A stretch of 64,000 nucleotides of DNA from Novosphingobium sp. (GTDB lineage: Bacteria > Pseudomonadota > Alphaproteobacteria > Sphingomonadales > Sphingomonadaceae), in the NCBI GenBank assembly GCA_016719755.1, contig JADJYM010000010.1, forward strand, positions 93,393 through 157,392, in the 5' to 3' direction. Below the pieces are notes generated by a model that made no database searches, was not told the origin of the DNA, and saw nothing but the letters and a program-made list of their open reading frames with translations. This document shows positions 62,323 to 64,000 of this stretch, piece after piece (positions within the stretch are counted from its first letter, which is position 1; the number at the start of each line of letters is the position of its first letter). The translations under genes and the position numbers were made by a program.

Positions 62323-63650
62323 ATGTCGCGAACGATCAACGATGCACCATTGACCACCCGCGAAGCGCGCCGCCGCTTGGACATTGGGCTCCATTGGCGC
62401 AGCCTCGATGCCGACATTCATGTGGGCTACCGAAAGGCAAGCGCGGTGGTGTCTGGCTCGTTCGCTGGAGGAACGGTCGGGGATATCGTCAGTCCTCGAT
62501 CGGAACTGCCGATGACGCGATCGATATCGGCACGCTGGACTATCGATCGGCAGTCAAAGCAGCTCTTGCGCATGTCGAGGAAGCCCGGACCGAGGCTAAG
62601 GCTGCGGCTGATGGGCCTCCTCTCACCGTTCGCTCTGCGGTTGAGACCTACATTGAGGCACGCGATGCGCGCGAGAAGCGTCGGACTGGTCGAGACATTC
62701 GATCGGATGCATCGCGTCGACTGGAGAAGTTCGTTATCGGGCGCCCGGCCCGCGGCAAGCGGGCGGGGGTGGATGCGGCCGACTTGGCTGAGATACCGCT
62801 TCACAAGCTGACTGAAGACGATCTCCGGTCGTGGCGATCGAACTTGCCATCCGGCTTCAAACCGGCGGGGATCCAGCGACTGGTCAACTACCTCAAAGCG
62901 GCCCTTAACAGCTGCGCGGAGCGTTACTTCTCACGGCTACCGGCGGGGCTCTTGAGCACGATCAAACGGGGATTGCGTGCGGTCGGACATGAACATGACG
63001 ATGATGACGATGTTGCCGTAGCGCGCGAAAACCAGATCCTTTCCGACGACCAGGTCGCCAGCTTGATGGCTGCAACGCTCGAAGTCGATCGAGAACAAGG
63101 CTGGGAAGGTGACCTATACCGCCTCATTCTGGTCATGGCAGCGACAGGCGCTCGCTTTTCACAGGTCACACGCCTGAGAGTCATGGACGTGCAGACGGTT
63201 GCCGGTCGTCTAATGATGCCACCCAGCCGGAAGGGGCGAGGAGGCAAGGTGAGCCTTATTTCCGTGCCGGTTGGACGCGACGTTCTCGATGTTTTGACGC
63301 CGATCGTGCTCGGCCGGGGCAAAGGCGCGCCCCTGTTCGAGCGCTGGCGTTACACGCAACAACCGGGCACTATTCGATGGGAAAGGTCGTCCAGAGGGCC
63401 GTGGCAGACACCGAGCGAGATCGTTCGACCGTGGGGGGATATCCGCGCAAAGGCGGCCCTACCCGATGTGATCCCGTATGCGCTTCGGCATTCGTCCATC
63501 GTCAGGGGTATCCGTGCGAACCTTCCGACACGCTTGGTTGCCGCAATCCATGACACGAGTATCGCGATGATCGAACGTCACTATGCACGATACATAGCCG
63601 ACGGTTTGGACACCCTTGCGGCGCAGGCGATTATTCCGCTCGCGGCTTGA
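62323..63650 (+). pseudogene. Tyrosine-type integrase, frameshifted near the N-terminus
   Basis: The N-terminal 38 residues (MSRTINDAPLTTREARRRLD ... HVGYRK) are in one frame. The rest (from KGKRGGVWLVRWRNG to the end at 63650) is in the next frame, as if one G were lost in the AAAGGC at 62433-62438 (AAAGGGC would restore it). The restored protein would have about 442 residues. Catalytic residues are present: Arg in ATGARFSQVTRLRV, Lys in KGRGGKVSL, His/Arg in ALRHSSIVRG, and the nucleophile Tyr in MIERHYARYIAD. It could be a true pseudogene, a sequencing error, or expressed by slippage. An intact open frame of 418 codons runs from 62394. Confidence 0.8.
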
Positions 63651-63676
63651 AGCGGCCTTCGCTCATCAGAAGTCGC

Positions 63677-63886
63677 TCAAGTGCCAGTGCTGGAAACGCC
63701 GATCCAGTCGGCCTTGAGCCTATCAAGTCCGACTACCGTCCCGTCGACGATGACATCCATACCCATCAAACCGTCGACTAACTCCTCGCTCTCGATGATC
63801 CAGACCTCATCATCGTTTGTGGTCAGGATCATTCCGCGTCGTCCGCGGCTCAGCATTCCTGACACGCGTATTCGACCGGAACTCAC
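63677..63886 (-). CDS. DUF5818 domain-containing small protein
   Basis: 69 residues from a GTG at 63886 with AGGGGG 5 nt upstream; an in-frame ATG at 63997 would run through the neighbouring gene and is less likely. RIRVSGMLSRGRRGMILTTN, EVWIIESEELVDGLMGMDVI and LDRLKADWIG are the pattern of DUF5818, a small predicted OB-like beta protein common in sphingomonads and often on mobile elements. The function is unknown. Confidence 0.65.
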   Translation of the reverse strand: MSSGRIRVSGMLSRGRRGMILTTNDDEVWIIESEELVDGLMGMDVIVDGTVVGLDRLKADWIGVSSTGT

Positions 63887-63899
63887 AACTACCCCCTGC

Positions 63900-64000
63900 T
63901 CAAAAGCGCCAATGACGCAGCACGTCGCGCACATAGGCCGGTGTCTCGCCATTGCGTGGGATACCGCCGGCTCGCTCGACGGCGCCAGGGCCTGCATTGT
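63900..64000 (-). CDS. Lytic transglycosylase, C-terminal end (truncated by window edge)
   Basis: Minus strand from base 64000 reads NAGPGAVERAGGIPRNGETP then AYVRDVLRHWRF and a stop at 63900-63902. NAGPGAV...GIPxxxET..YV is the closing motif of SLT-type (goose lysozyme-like) lytic transglycosylases, including conjugation-associated VirB1 proteins. The catalytic Glu lies outside the window. It is followed 13 bp later by the DUF5818 gene on the same strand. Confidence 0.75.
   Translation of the reverse strand, partial: NAGPGAVERAGGIPRNGETPAYVRDVLRHWRF

Noticed and set aside
62323-62811. Separate 162-residue gene at the integrase start
   Set aside because: Only its first 38 residues are integrase-like; after 62436 the frame is meaningless and the real sequence continues in the next frame.
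1-64000. CRISPR arrays, rRNA genes, complete insertion sequences
   Set aside because: No regularly spaced direct repeats, no rRNA sequence and no transposase with terminal repeats were found on either strand.

Overview
The window is chromosomal DNA from a GC-rich alphaproteobacterium, most likely a member of the Sphingomonadales (Novosphingobium/Erythrobacteraceae-like). The assignment is an inference from four things: alphaproteobacterial LexA operators (GAAC-N7-GAAC), the tkt-gap-pgk-fba-thiE-efp gene order set against a divergent zapA/6S RNA/5-FCL locus, DUF2842 and DUF5818 proteins, and several intergenic palindromic repeat families of the sphingomonad type. Almost all of the window is ordinary core genome; the last ~1.9 kb is the edge of an integrated element.

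Layout. 1-3.7 kb: the 5' part of mfd, sdhE and a host-attachment-family gene on the minus strand, with recG on the plus strand. 3.7-6.7 kb: two different L,D-transpeptidases (divergent), tRNA-Pro(CGG) and thyA. 6.8-10.5 kb: branched-chain 2-oxoacid dehydrogenase E1alpha-E1beta-E2 with overlapping start and stop codons. 10.5-14.2 kb: a secreted protein, tRNA-Asp, an MBL-fold hydrolase, DUF2842, 5-formyl-THF cyclo-ligase, 6S RNA, zapA and a small coiled-coil protein. 14.4-25.6 kb: central carbon genes tkt, gap, pgk and class I fba, then thiE, an OPT transporter, efp and an inositol-monophosphatase-family gene, with terminators and repeats between them. 25.6-29.7 kb: tRNA-Leu(CAA), an M20 amidohydrolase, and a rubrerythrin / CCG-domain Fe-S protein / DUF3501 operon behind two similar dyads. 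30.4-33.6 kb: isocitrate lyase divergent from an XRE/ScfR-type regulator. 33.7-40.4 kb: a PEP-CTERM/EPS module (EpsB-like sugar transferase, PrsK, PrsR, TPR protein). 40.4-46.3 kb: CaiB/BaiF CoA transferase, SBF-like transporter, DUF475 (TerC-like) protein, panB and an APC amino-acid permease. 46.3-54.8 kb: SOS mutagenesis locus imuA-imuB followed by radical-SAM repair protein, UdgX fusion and dnaE2, with two LexA boxes. 54.8-62.0 kb: phosphate regulon phoR-pstSCAB-phoU-phoB on the minus strand with a clear Pho box. 62.1-64 kb: a 3' fragment of tRNA-Glu (attachment site), a frameshifted tyrosine integrase, a DUF5818 protein and the end of a lytic transglycosylase.

How the parts work together. 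The best candidate for a little-described system is the 46.3-54.8 kb SOS block. The translesion mutasome (ImuA, ImuB, DnaE2) is interrupted by a radical SAM protein and a fusion of a DUF4130-like domain with UdgX, a uracil-DNA-crosslinking protein. The last three genes are packed as one operon under their own LexA operator, which ends 2 nt before the start codon. This suggests that uracil/base-lesion processing is co-induced with error-prone synthesis. Other points worth a look are a palindromic repeat that became coding sequence in the E2 linker, an extreme homopurine/poly-C leader in front of gap, an AT-richer block in the DnaE2 PHP region, and the island boundary at tRNA-Glu.
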